Origin: Paraburkholderia agricolaris
Lineage (GTDB): Bacteria; Pseudomonadota; Gammaproteobacteria; Burkholderiales; Burkholderiaceae
Direction: 5' to 3'
Length of the DNA: 64,000 nucleotides
NCBI RefSeq assembly: GCF_009455635.1
Contig: NZ_QPER01000001.1
Span: forward strand, 992,001-1,056,000
The position numbers and the translations under genes are program-made. The notes under the pieces are model-generated. The model saw only the letters and a program-made list of their open reading frames with translations. It did not search any database and had not been told where the DNA came from. This document shows positions 25,355 to 33,981 of this stretch, piece by piece (the first letter of the stretch is position 1; every line of letters begins with the position of its first letter).

Positions 25355-26128
25355 TTACCGTGACTGCCGCTGTTGTTGCTGCTGTTGCGGCGCCGGACGC
25401 GGCGGCACAAAGAAATTGCGCAGCCATGCGGCGAGGCGTGAGAACACGTCATACGGTTCTTCGATGAAAATCTCCGGCTTCAGCAAGCGCAGGTACTCCA
25501 TGATCTGCTGCGCTTCCTGCTTCTGGAACGAGCCATGCGAAATTCCCAGGCGCAGCAGCCCGCGCAACTCACCGAGCTTTTCGCGCGCCGTGCTGCCCAC
25601 GCTCGTTTCGCACGCCACCTTGGCTTCGTAGACACGTTGACGCAGCGATTCCACCAGACGCCAGGCCGGCGTCTGCATGATTTCCTCGAGCGCCTGGATG
25701 TCCTGCGCCGCGCTTTTGATCTGGGCCGCGAGCGGATCGATCAGTGCAGCGTCGCCTTCCGCTTCCTTGACGATGGCCGCGGCCCAGTCGCGGCAGTGCT
25801 TGGCGAGCTCTTCAGGCGTCCATTCCGAGCGGGCCGCAAAGCCGAAACCGAATTCCTCCGCCTGCCGCATCAGAATCGCCACGACGTCGGGGAACTCCTT
25901 GTCCAGCGTGCGTTTCGCCCATGCGTACTGGCCGCCTTGCAGCATCCGCTGAACCGCGTGCTCCGTCAGCGGCACCATATTGTCGAGCAGCTTGGCGCGC
26001 AAAAAGTCCTCAAACGACGGCGTCGCGAACTGCGGATCGAGCTTCAGCGAAACCCGCAGAAACGCTTCGAAGTCCTTGCGCAGCGTCGCAATGGTCTCGT
26101 CTTTGAGCGTGAGGGTGATTTGACCCAT
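25355..26128 (-). CDS. Conserved cytoplasmic protein of unknown function
   Basis: 257 residues without signal peptide or membrane helix. It is mostly helical, with the N-terminus MGQITLTLKDETIATLRKDF followed by an acidic, Trp-containing middle. The extreme C-terminus is PRPAPQQQQQQRQSR, a glutamine run encoded by a short CAG/CAA-type tract that could vary in length. A GGGATAACAC element precedes ATG 26128. It converges on the helicase gene with only 17 bases between stop codons. No family is recognised. Confidence 0.8.
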   Translation of the reverse strand: MGQITLTLKDETIATLRKDFEAFLRVSLKLDPQFATPSFEDFLRAKLLDNMVPLTEHAVQRMLQGGQYAWAKRTLDKEFPDVVAILMRQAEEFGFGFAARSEWTPEELAKHCRDWAAAIVKEAEGDAALIDPLAAQIKSAAQDIQALEEIMQTPAWRLVESLRQRVYEAKVACETSVGSTAREKLGELRGLLRLGISHGSFQKQEAQQIMEYLRLLKPEIFIEEPYDVFSRLAAWLRNFFVPPRPAPQQQQQQRQSR

Positions 26129-26370
26129 GTGTTATCCCGTTTGGTCCTGCCGCGCGGCCTCGTCGCATCGCCCGATCGCATCCGGGCCCAGTGAGACGCG
26201 ACGCCAAATGCCGGCGCGGTTGATTCCTGCCTGTTGCCGCGTAACCAGCGGGGGGTATCCCGATGAGCGGACCTCGACTGCATATCGGCGGAATTAAGGG
26301 AAACTTAAGGGTAGGCGACGTTTTGGCGGCGGCTTTAGAGGGATGCGCCGCCAGAGCGCGCGGGGCATGC

Positions 26371-26694
26371 CTATTTCAGCACGACGCCTTGCCAGACAAA
26401 AAAGACCGTCAGGCCGACCGCGATGGTCAGGAGTGGCCGCCGCGTCAGCGCGCTGACCGCAATGGCCGCCAGCGCCCCGACCAGCTGTGGATTGCGCCAG
26501 GTCAATTCGGCCTGGGTGCCGTGCGGCGAGACCGCCATCGGGACGATGATCGCGGTCAGCACGGTAACGGGGACGAAACCGAGCGCGGTGCGCATGAGCG
26601 GCGGAAAGACCAGCCGGTCGCCGAGTACGAAGACGGCGGCGCGGATCACCCACGTAATCGCGGCCATGCCGAGGATCAGAACGACGTAGTTCAT
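26371..26694 (-). CDS. azlD: AzlD-type branched-chain amino acid exporter small subunit
   Basis: 107 residues with four hydrophobic helices (MNYVVLILGMAAITWVIRAAVFVLG, FVPVTVLTAIIVPMAV, LVGALAAIAVSALT, LLTIAVGLTVFFVWQ). It matches AzlD, which works with AzlC in exporting branched-chain amino acids or analogues. Its ATG overlaps the AzlC stop (ATGA), a strong sign of coupled translation and complex formation. Confidence 0.9.
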   Translation of the reverse strand: MNYVVLILGMAAITWVIRAAVFVLGDRLVFPPLMRTALGFVPVTVLTAIIVPMAVSPHGTQAELTWRNPQLVGALAAIAVSALTRRPLLTIAVGLTVFFVWQGVVLK

Positions 26695-27542
26695 CGCGAC
26701 GCCTCCATGGTTTCCTGCGAGGGTTGGCGCGGGGTTCCCCGCGGGGTTTCCCGTCGAATCGCCTGCGAGTTATCGCGCGAGGCGTCCGGGGACGATTCAC
26801 GATTTCCCTGCGCGCCTCGCCCAAATCGTGGCGCCGACAGCAGGACACCGATTGCCACACCCGCGAACACCGCGCCAAGCAGGCCGAGCTTGTACGGCCA
26901 GGCTTGCCAGAAGAAAGCCAGCGTACCCGCGGTGACCGCCGCCGCGATATAGCGCAGCGCGACGAGTTGCGGCACGACGATCGCGATGAAGGTCGCGACC
27001 ATCGCGAAGTCGAGCCCGAGCGACTGCAGTCCCGGAAAGGCTGCACCGAACAGCAGGCCGGCGACGGTCCAGATTTGCCAGTTCAGGTACATGGCCAGAC
27101 CCGCGCCAAAGAAATAGTGCGGGCCGACGGTGCCGGGCTCCCGGTGCCGGTAATGCTCCCACGCGACCGCGAAGACTTCGTCGGTGAGCAGCGCGCCGAG
27201 CGCCCAGCGCCAGCGCGCGGACAGATGCGCGACGTGCGGCGCGAGCGTCGCGCTGTACAGCACGTGACGCAGGTTGACGACGAGCGTGGTCGCCCAGATC
27301 ACCGCAAAGCTGGCGTGGCCGGCGATCAGGCCTAGCGCGATGAATTGCGCCGAGCCGGCGAATACGACGAGCGACATCAGTTGTCCGTGCCATAGATGCA
27401 GCGGGCCGGATGCGACGAGGGTGCCAAAGATCACGCCGAAGGGCGCCGCGCCGACCATCATCGGGATGATGTCGCGCGCGCCGGCGGTGAATTCTTTTAA
27501 GTGGCCTGTGCCCGAGGGCTGACCGGGGTTGGAATGGGTCAA
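26691..27542 (-). CDS. azlC: AzlC-type branched-chain amino acid exporter large subunit
   Basis: 283 residues. The family core spans residues 15-235, beginning AGARDIIPMMVGAAPFGVIFG, with helices including FAGSAQFIALGLIAGHASF and LRHVLYSATLAPH. About 45 hydrophilic residues at the C-terminus (FGRGAQGNRESSPDASRDNS and on) are an unusual Arg/Ser/Pro-rich extension. An AraC-type regulator is encoded 190 bases upstream on the same strand and may control the pair. Confidence 0.9.
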   Translation of the reverse strand: MTHSNPGQPSGTGHLKEFTAGARDIIPMMVGAAPFGVIFGTLVASGPLHLWHGQLMSLVVFAGSAQFIALGLIAGHASFAVIWATTLVVNLRHVLYSATLAPHVAHLSARWRWALGALLTDEVFAVAWEHYRHREPGTVGPHYFFGAGLAMYLNWQIWTVAGLLFGAAFPGLQSLGLDFAMVATFIAIVVPQLVALRYIAAAVTAGTLAFFWQAWPYKLGLLGAVFAGVAIGVLLSAPRFGRGAQGNRESSPDASRDNSQAIRRETPRGTPRQPSQETMEASR

Positions 27543-27729
27543 TCTTGCCTCCTTGATTGGGCAAGCATAGCGACCGCAGGCGGCTGGCGCTTGTACGTTC
27601 TTGCGGTGGGAGATGAGGCGGTGCGGATCGTGTGCTTCCGGCGCTCAGGCTGCGTTGGCGGCGATTGCGCGGATGGGGCCTGAATGCCGGGGCGCTGCCG
27701 GGGTTTGAGTGCCCCAAGGGCGCTTCGCG

Positions 27730-28557
27730 TCAGGTTCCTTGCCAGCGTCCTGGCGGCACGCCGAACATGCGCCGGAAATGGCGCGTGAAATGGCTCTGAT
27801 CCGTGAAACCGGAGGCCGCGGCGACCTCCGTGACGGAGACGCCGGCCCGTAGCGGTGCGAGCGCGCGTTGCAAGCGCACCTGATTGCGCCATGCATGCGG
27901 CGGCAAGCCGGTTGTCTGCGTGAAAAGGCGGGCCGCGTGAAAGGACGACAACCCCGCGGCCTGTGCGACTTCGGCGAGCGTAACCGGCTCGGCGAGGTCG
28001 CCTGTCAGGCGCTCCTGCATTGTCGCGACACGGGCGTCGTCGGTGGCGGGGCGCGACGCTCCCGGACGCGATTGGGCGTACCGGACCAGCAAGGTGGACA
28101 GCGCGTCGAGCATCGCGGCTTCGGCGGCGAGCGGGTCGTCGCCGGCCTCCAGCAAACGGTGCGCGCGCGCCAGCCGCCGCGCCAGATCGGGATCGCGGAT
28201 CACACCCGGCGCAAACCACGGCAACGCTTGCGGTTTGCCGGCGACCTCGCTGGCGAGGTCGTGGATGAAGGGCACAGGCGCGTACATCACGCGATACCGC
28301 CAGCCTGCCTCGATAGCTTTCGACCCTGTATGCAACTCGCCGGGATTGATGATCGGCACGCTGCCCGCTTCGGCGACATAGTCCGAGCCCAGATACCGAT
28401 AACACTCCGCGCCCGCGACAATCACCGGAATCGTGTACGCATCGTGCCAATGCGGCGTGAACTCGTGATCGTGATATTCGGCCGTGAGCAGATCCGCGCC
28501 GGGCAGAAGCGGCGTGCGCCAGTAGCGGGCGGAATCCTGGAAGTGATGGGCGGTCAT
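27730..28557 (-). CDS. AraC-family transcriptional regulator with cupin sensor domain
   Basis: 275 residues from ATG 28557. The N-terminal cupin-like domain (about 10-150) has the metal/ligand pattern HDHEFTPHWHDAYTIPVIVAG. The C-terminal AraC module has two helix-turn-helix units (VTLAEVAQAAGLSSFHAARLF and VSVTEVAAASGFTDQSHFTRHFRRMFGVPPG). It is upstream of azlCD on the same strand; regulators of this type often control such exporters, so this is a plausible pairing. No strong ribosome binding site; a start 14 codons earlier is possible. Confidence 0.9.
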   Translation of the reverse strand: MTAHHFQDSARYWRTPLLPGADLLTAEYHDHEFTPHWHDAYTIPVIVAGAECYRYLGSDYVAEAGSVPIINPGELHTGSKAIEAGWRYRVMYAPVPFIHDLASEVAGKPQALPWFAPGVIRDPDLARRLARAHRLLEAGDDPLAAEAAMLDALSTLLVRYAQSRPGASRPATDDARVATMQERLTGDLAEPVTLAEVAQAAGLSSFHAARLFTQTTGLPPHAWRNQVRLQRALAPLRAGVSVTEVAAASGFTDQSHFTRHFRRMFGVPPGRWQGT

Positions 28558-28720
28558 GGTGAAAGTCCGTGGTCCGGCAAACCAGCTGCTGGCGGGCATA
28601 CCGGTGGCCGGCAGGCCGGTCGGCTGGACCGCTTAGTGTAGCGCGGCGTGGCCGCCGCGGGTGCCGTCACGCATCTGACCCAAGCCTTTACGCAGTGAGT
28701 TTTGCCGTAGGCTCCAGCGC

Positions 28721-29197
28721 TTACTTGACCGGGATCGTCGTGCCGGCCGGCATCGCCACGGCGGTCACGCTGTTTTTCGCGCTGCCGCTCACGACCCGGT
28801 CGCTATAGGTCATGTACACGAGCGTGTTGCGCTTCGTGTCGACCACGCGCACCACATGCAGCGATTTGAAGATCAGCGACATGCTCACTGAGAACACGTC
28901 GGCCTGCTTTTTCACTGGCCCCGTGAAGTGAATCTCGCTGACCTGGCGGCAGGCGATCGACGCTTCGGTCGGATCTTCGGCGATGCCGAGCGTACCCTTG
29001 ACGCCGCCGGTGCGCGCCCGCGACACGTAACAGGTCACGCCCTGGACCAGCGGGTCGTCATAGGCTTCGACGACCACGCGGTCGGAGCCCGTGACGCGGA
29101 AGTTGGTATTGACGCTGCCCACTTCTTCGCTGTGTGCCGGGGACAGCAGCAGGGCGGTGGTGGCTGCAAGCGCGATGCGCAACAAGGTCGATTTCAT
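28721..29197 (-). CDS. CreA-family periplasmic protein
   Basis: 158 residues with a signal peptide (about residues 1-23, ALLLSPAHS-EE). The CreA core is recognisable: EEVGSVNTNFRVTGSDRVVVEAYDDP, VQGVTCYVSRARTGGVKG and the IACRQ segment. Two Cys in the core may form a disulfide. CreA proteins are widespread in proteobacteria but their role is not established. Confidence 0.9.
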   Translation of the reverse strand: MKSTLLRIALAATTALLLSPAHSEEVGSVNTNFRVTGSDRVVVEAYDDPLVQGVTCYVSRARTGGVKGTLGIAEDPTEASIACRQVSEIHFTGPVKKQADVFSVSMSLIFKSLHVVRVVDTKRNTLVYMTYSDRVVSGSAKNSVTAVAMPAGTTIPVK

Positions 29198-29412
29198 GAT
29201 CTGGCCGGGAAAGATGGAGGGATTGAGCGCGAGGGGGCGTTGCGCCGATAAAGCAGCATCGTATAACGGCGTGGGTGTCAGAGGGCCGGTGCAAATGCCC
29301 TGGATCGTGCGCTATTTTCCAGCTGGAGAAAAAGGGCCGACCCCCGAGTTCAGCCACCTGATCCGGGGTTGACGCAGGCAGCGCCAGGAGGTTTGATCAA
29401 AACGTGCAGCCA

Positions 29413-29442
29413 AAACAAAAAGGCCCGCACGAATGCGGGCCT
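29413..29442 (-). terminator. Terminator of the downstream tRNA-Asn gene
   Basis: AGGCCCGCA (29421-29429) pairs perfectly with TGCGGGCCT (29434-29442) around CGAA. On the minus strand it is followed by a T-rich run. It lies 12 bases after the tRNA CCA end. Confidence 0.9.
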
Positions 29443-29453
29443 TCTAAATTTTT

Positions 29454-29529
29454 TGGCTCCTCGACCTGGGCTCGAACCAGGGACCTACGGATTAACAGTC
29501 CGGCGCTCTACCGACTGAGCTATCGAGGA
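29454..29529 (-). tRNA. tRNA-Asn (anticodon GTT), copy 1
   Basis: A 76-base cloverleaf with encoded CCA. The acceptor stem begins TCCTCGA and closes TCGAGGA; the D loop is AGCTCAGTCGGTAGAGC, the anticodon loop CTGTTAA carries GTT, and the T arm has GGTTCGAGCC. The sequence is identical to the second copy about 60 bases away. Confidence 0.97.
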
Positions 29530-29553
29530 ACAGCAGTACAACTTGATCTACAT

Positions 29554-29583
29554 AAAAAAGCCCGTATTGGTTAACGGGCTTTT
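29554..29583 (-). terminator. Terminator between the two tRNA-Asn genes
   Basis: AAGCCCGT (29558-29565) pairs with ACGGGCTT (29574-29581); on the minus strand it is followed by six Ts. The upstream tRNA thus has its own terminator, and readthrough or a separate promoter would be needed for the other copy. Confidence 0.85.
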
Positions 29584-29591
29584 GCAATTCT

Positions 29592-29667
29592 TGGCTCCTC
29601 GACCTGGGCTCGAACCAGGGACCTACGGATTAACAGTCCGGCGCTCTACCGACTGAGCTATCGAGGA
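29592..29667 (-). tRNA. tRNA-Asn (anticodon GTT), copy 2
   Basis: Identical in all 76 bases to the copy at 29454-29529, including the CCA end. It is the promoter-proximal copy: a near-perfect sigma-70 promoter lies 29-57 bases upstream of its 5' end. Confidence 0.97.
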
Positions 29668-29695
29668 ACAGAACAACAAACAGCAGAGAAGCGAA

Positions 29696-29724
29696 ATTGT
29701 AGGGGCAGCTTAGGAGCCTGTCAA
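29696..29724 (-). promoter_or_regulatory. Sigma-70 promoter of the tRNA-Asn genes
   Basis: On the minus strand TTGACA is followed after 17 bases by TACAAT. Both boxes are near consensus with ideal spacing. Transcription would start about 20 bases before the tRNA. Confidence 0.88.
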
Positions 29725-29784
29725 TACCTTGCGTTCATCTCGATTCGGGTCGAATCAGGCAAGGCGGCAGGCAGGGCGCGCCGC

Positions 29785-30108
29785 TCAGCGTGCGAGCAGG
29801 GCCAGCTTTTCCTTCACGTCCTTGAATTCATCAGCTTCCGGCAGCGGTGCTTTGGTCTTGGTGATGCTCGGCCAGTTCTTCGCCAGATCGGCATTCAGCT
29901 CGATGAAGTTCTGCTGGTCGCCCGGCACGTCTTCTTCGGCATAAATGGCATTCACCGGGCACTCGGCCACGCACACGGCGCAGTCGATGCATTCATCGGG
30001 GTCGATCGCGAGGAAGTTGGGACCTTCGCGAAAGCAGTCCACCGGGCACACATCGACGCAGTCGGTATAGCGGCACTTGATGCAGCTTTCGGTCACAACG
30101 TGAGTCAT
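29785..30108 (-). CDS. fdxA: Ferredoxin FdxA, 7Fe type (3Fe-4S plus 4Fe-4S)
   Basis: 107 residues, usual length. It begins [26 protein letters not shown], and the second cluster motif is [17 protein letters not shown]. Together these supply the cysteines of one [3Fe-4S] and one [4Fe-4S] cluster, as in Azotobacter-type FdI. The C-terminal extension after residue 60 is characteristic. It is a low-potential electron carrier; partners are not evident here. Confidence 0.96.
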   Translation of the reverse strand: MTHVVTESCIKCRYTDCVDVCPVDCFREGPNFLAIDPDECIDCAVCVAECPVNAIYAEEDVPGDQQNFIELNADLAKNWPSITKTKAPLPEADEFKDVKEKLALLAR

Positions 30109-30388
30109 TCAGGCAGCTCCTGCATGCGGAATCAGGGGAGGCGAAACGCCAAAAGCGCTATTGTAACGTAACGTCAAGAGCCGCATATGGCATCGCACAA
30201 CGGCTTTTATACGTTTTTGTGATTAGTTTATGGGGTCCGGCACAGCCGCCCGGCGGCACGCTGAATCCGGGCGCATTCGGGTAACATGCCGTCAGACCGG
30301 TGCGCACGGGGCGCGCCGCACGCGCATGGGTTGACGTGTCTGGTCGAGCCAAGCCTTCCGTTTTACCTGCAGTCCAGTTCGCGCCATC

Positions 30389-31588
30389 ATGATTATTACT
30401 TCGCTGCTCGACACCGATCTGTACAAGTTCACGATGATGCAAGTGGTGTTGCATCACTTTCCCGCGGCGAATGTCGAGTACCGGTTTCGCTGCCGCACGC
30501 CGAATGTCGACCTCGTGCCGTACATCGGCGAGATTCGCGAAGAAGTGCGCAAGCTGTGCGATCTGCGCTTCGCCGACGACGAACTCGATTACCTGCGGCG
30601 CATGCGCTTCATCAAGGGCGACTTCATCGAGTTTCTCGCGCTGTTCCATCTGAACGAGAAATACATTTCGATCGAGCCGTCGCCGAAGGGCAATGGCGAA
30701 ATCGACATCGAGATCAAGGGGCCGTGGCTGCACACGATCCTGTTCGAGATCCCGATGCTCGCGATCGTGAACGAGGTCTATTTCCGCAACACCCAGCAAA
30801 AGCCTGACTACAGCGAAGGGCGCGGCCGTCTCGTCGAGAAGATCAAGCTGCTGGGCGCGCGCCCGGAATTCGCCGACTGCAAGATCGCCGATTACGGCAC
30901 ACGCCGCCGTTTCTCGAAGCAATGGCACGAGGAAGTGATCCTCACGCTGAAAGACGGCCTGGGTGAGCAGTTCGCCGGCACCAGCAACGTCTTCTATGCA
31001 ATGAAGCACAGTCTCACGCCGCTCGGCACGATGGCGCATGAATACCTGCAGGCATGTCAGGCGCTCGGTCCGCGGCTGCGCGATTCGCAGATCTATGGCT
31101 TTGAAATGTGGGCGAAGGAATATCGCGGCGACCTGGGTATCGCCCTGTCGGACGTGTACGGCATGGAGGCGTTCCTGCGCGACTTCGACATGTACTTCTG
31201 CAAGCTGTTCGACGGCGCGCGCCACGATTCCGGCGACCCGTTCGACTGGGGCGAGCGCCTGCTCAAACACTACGAGGCGAACCGCTGCGACCCGCGCACC
31301 AAGATCCTGGTGTTTTCCGACGCGCTCGACATTCCGAAGGTGCTGCAACTGTACGAGCGTTTCCGTGGCCGCTGCAAGCTGGCCTTCGGCGTAGGAACCA
31401 ATCTGACCAACGATCTCGGCTATAACCCGTTGCAGATCGTCATCAAGATGGTTCGCTGCAATGGCCAGCCGGTCGCCAAGCTGTCGGATTCGCCGGGCAA
31501 GAACATGTGCGAGGACAAGGCTTATCTGGCGTATCTGCGCCAGGTGTTCGGTATTGCGCAACCCGAGGAAGATGGCGCTGCGAAGTGA
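30389..31588 (+). CDS. pncB: Nicotinate phosphoribosyltransferase
   Basis: 399 residues, typical length. Joins nicotinate to PRPP to give nicotinate mononucleotide in NAD salvage (Preiss-Handler pathway). The N-terminus [21 protein letters not shown] and the segment [14 protein letters not shown], which includes the phosphorylated His region, are typical; the PRPP site region [12 protein letters not shown] and [12 protein letters not shown] are intact. The ATG at 30389 has only a weak ribosome binding site. It is not linked to other NAD genes. Confidence 0.96.
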   Translation: MIITSLLDTDLYKFTMMQVVLHHFPAANVEYRFRCRTPNVDLVPYIGEIREEVRKLCDLRFADDELDYLRRMRFIKGDFIEFLALFHLNEKYISIEPSPKGNGEIDIEIKGPWLHTILFEIPMLAIVNEVYFRNTQQKPDYSEGRGRLVEKIKLLGARPEFADCKIADYGTRRRFSKQWHEEVILTLKDGLGEQFAGTSNVFYAMKHSLTPLGTMAHEYLQACQALGPRLRDSQIYGFEMWAKEYRGDLGIALSDVYGMEAFLRDFDMYFCKLFDGARHDSGDPFDWGERLLKHYEANRCDPRTKILVFSDALDIPKVLQLYERFRGRCKLAFGVGTNLTNDLGYNPLQIVIKMVRCNGQPVAKLSDSPGKNMCEDKAYLAYLRQVFGIAQPEEDGAAK

Positions 31589-31758
31589 CGCCGCGCCATC
31601 CCGGCCCATGGGCGACTCATGGGCCGATACCTCACGGAGATCGCGCTCGCGGCGGGCTTGATACGCGGCGCCAGGCCGTTCGGCCAGGGTGTTCGCGCGC
31701 AGGGTGGCCGGTATAATCCTCGCCATATCGCACGGCTGTCGACACGAGGATTTCGCAT

Positions 31759-32421
31759 ATGGATACATCGATTGCCCGCCGTAACATCCTGGCGCGCATC
31801 CGCGCGGCGCAAGGGCGCGAGCCTGAGCCGGCCGCTTCCGAGCGCGAGGCGGCCGCTGATTATCTGGCGCGCCATCCCCAAGGTCCGCGTCCCGAGATGC
31901 CGGCCGATCTGACCACGCGTTTCATTGAAGAAGCGCAAAAAATGGCAACCACGGTCGATACGGTCGAAACGCTCAGCGAGGTGCCTTCAGCCGTGCATCG
32001 CTACCTCACCGAACATGCCTTGCCGCTGCAGGCGATCGCCTGGCAAACACTACAAGATCTGCAATGGGCCGAAGCCGGGCTCAGCGTCGAATTCCGCAAG
32101 CCCGAAGACGGCGACGTGGTCGGCATCACCGGCTGCTTCTGCGCGACCGCGGAGACAGGCACCCTTGTGCTGCTGTCCGGGCCGCAAACCTACGCATCGG
32201 CTGGCTTGCTGCCGGAAACGCATATTGCGATCGTGCCGGCTTCGCGCATCGTCTCTGGGCATGAAGATGCCTTCGCGCTGATCCGCAGCGAACGCGGCGA
32301 ACTTCCGCGTGCGGTCAATTTCGTCTCCGGGCCCTCGCGTACCGGCGATATCGAACAGACTATCGTGCTTGGCGCGCATGGACCTTACCGGGTCCATGCG
32401 ATTGTCGTACGCGGCGCCTGA
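31759..32421 (+). CDS. LutC/YkgG-type LUD-domain protein
   Basis: 220 residues with an ACGAGGA site before ATG 31759. The LUD domain is recognised from AGLSVEFRKPEDGDVVGITGCFCATAETGTLVLLSGP, PETHIAIVPASRIVSGHEDAF and the end SGPSRTGDIEQTIVLGAHGPYRVHAIVV. In lactate utilisation operons LutC acts with LutA and LutB; here neither neighbour encodes them, so the gene is an orphan. The partners may lie elsewhere on the genome. Confidence 0.9.
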   Translation: MDTSIARRNILARIRAAQGREPEPAASEREAAADYLARHPQGPRPEMPADLTTRFIEEAQKMATTVDTVETLSEVPSAVHRYLTEHALPLQAIAWQTLQDLQWAEAGLSVEFRKPEDGDVVGITGCFCATAETGTLVLLSGPQTYASAGLLPETHIAIVPASRIVSGHEDAFALIRSERGELPRAVNFVSGPSRTGDIEQTIVLGAHGPYRVHAIVVRGA

Positions 32422-32487
32422 GCGCGGTGCACGTCGGCGTATCTTCACGGCGCGAGCCGCCGCCGTTATAACAAGGACTTCAAAGAT

Positions 32488-33915
32488 ATGAAACGACATG
32501 CCGTAGGGGCGAGCATGGTGCTTGCCGCCGCACTGACATTGGCAATGTGGCCTCAACTGGCCGCGGCAGCCACGCTCGACGGCGCGACGTTGTCGGCGCT
32601 GTGGGGCTTGCCGTTTGCGGGCGTGTTGTTGTCGATCGCGGTGTTCCCGCTGGTCGCGCCGGCATTCTGGCATCACCATTTCGGCAAGATCGCAGCAGCG
32701 TGGGCGCTGCTGTTCCTGGTGCCGTTTGCGCTGACCTTCGGTACCGGCATTGCATTCGGCACGCTGGTCCATGCATTGCTCGAAGAATACATTCCGTTCA
32801 TCGTATTGTTGACGGCGCTCTACACAGTCGCGGGCGGCATCTGCGTGCGCGGCAATCTGCACGGCACACCGCGGCTGAATACCGCCATTCTTGCGCTGGG
32901 CACCTTGCTGGCCAGCATCATGGGAACGACCGGCGCGGCGATGCTGCTGATTCGCCCTTTGCTGCGCGCCAACGACAATCGCAAGCATGTTGTTCACGTG
33001 GTGGTGTTCTTCATCTTTCTGGTCGCGAACGCGGGTGGCTCCTTGTCGCCACTCGGCGACCCGCCGCTCTTTCTCGGCTTTCTGCAGGGTGTCAGTTTCT
33101 TCTGGACCACCACGCATCTGGCGTTGCCGATGCTATTCGTCTGCGTTGTGCTGCTCACCGCGTTCTATGCGCTGGATTCGTACTATTTTCATCGGCGTGA
33201 AGAAGAGCGCTCGCGCTTTCTCGATCCGACGCCGGATTCGCCGCCGTTGGGTATCGACGGCAAGATCAACTTCGTGCTTCTTGTTGCGGTGATTGCGCTG
33301 GTTCTGATGAGTGGACTGTGGAAGTCGGATGTCGTGTTCGATGTCTTCGGTACGCATGTCGCGTTGCAGAATGGCGTGCGCGATGTCGCGCTGATCGGCG
33401 TCACTCTGCTTTCGCTCGCGTTGACGCCGCGCGCCGCACGCACGGGCAATGACTTTAACTGGGCGCCGATCGAAGAAGTCGCCAAGCTGTTCGCCGGTAT
33501 TTTCGTGACGATCGCGCCGGTCATCACGATCCTGCGGGCCGGCGAGGCGGGTGCGTTTGCCGGTATCGTCCATCTGGTCAATCCGGCCGGCCAGCCGCAC
33601 GACCTGATGTACTTCTGGGCGACCGGCCTGCTATCGTCGTTTCTCGACAATGCACCGACCTACCTGGTGTTCTTCAACCTGGCCGGCGGCGACGCGCAGA
33701 CGCTGATGACCGCCGGCGCCACCACGCTCGCGGCGATCTCGGCCGGGGCGGTGTTCATGGGCGCCAACACGTACATCGGCAATGCGCCGAATTTCATGGT
33801 GAAAGCGATCGCGGAGTCGCGCGGTATTCGCATGCCGAGCTTTTTCGCGTATCTCGGCTGGTCGGTCGTGGTGCTCGTGCCCGTGTTTCTCGTCACCGGC
33901 TGGCTGTTTTTTTGA
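32488..33915 (+). CDS. NhaD/CitMHS-like cation:proton antiporter or carboxylate transporter
   Basis: 475 residues with a signal-like first helix and about 11-12 further membrane segments. Conserved ion-transporter superfamily stretches include STNTA-like positions SPLGDPPLFLGFLQGV and the second half GLLSSFLDNAPTYLVFFNLAGG, whose Asp-Asn is typical of the NhaD/ArsB/CitMHS fold, and ISAGAVFMGANTYIGNAPNFMVKAI. Fits 'sodium:proton antiporter' proteins of Burkholderia; citrate transport is the main alternative. An AAGGA site precedes ATG 32488. Confidence 0.85.
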   Translation: MKRHAVGASMVLAAALTLAMWPQLAAAATLDGATLSALWGLPFAGVLLSIAVFPLVAPAFWHHHFGKIAAAWALLFLVPFALTFGTGIAFGTLVHALLEEYIPFIVLLTALYTVAGGICVRGNLHGTPRLNTAILALGTLLASIMGTTGAAMLLIRPLLRANDNRKHVVHVVVFFIFLVANAGGSLSPLGDPPLFLGFLQGVSFFWTTTHLALPMLFVCVVLLTAFYALDSYYFHRREEERSRFLDPTPDSPPLGIDGKINFVLLVAVIALVLMSGLWKSDVVFDVFGTHVALQNGVRDVALIGVTLLSLALTPRAARTGNDFNWAPIEEVAKLFAGIFVTIAPVITILRAGEAGAFAGIVHLVNPAGQPHDLMYFWATGLLSSFLDNAPTYLVFFNLAGGDAQTLMTAGATTLAAISAGAVFMGANTYIGNAPNFMVKAIAESRGIRMPSFFAYLGWSVVVLVPVFLVTGWLFF

Positions 33916-33981
33916 CGCCTGGTTTCCCGCTTATTTTGACGCCGGGGCCATTGAACCCGGCGCGCTATTCGGAGAATTGCA

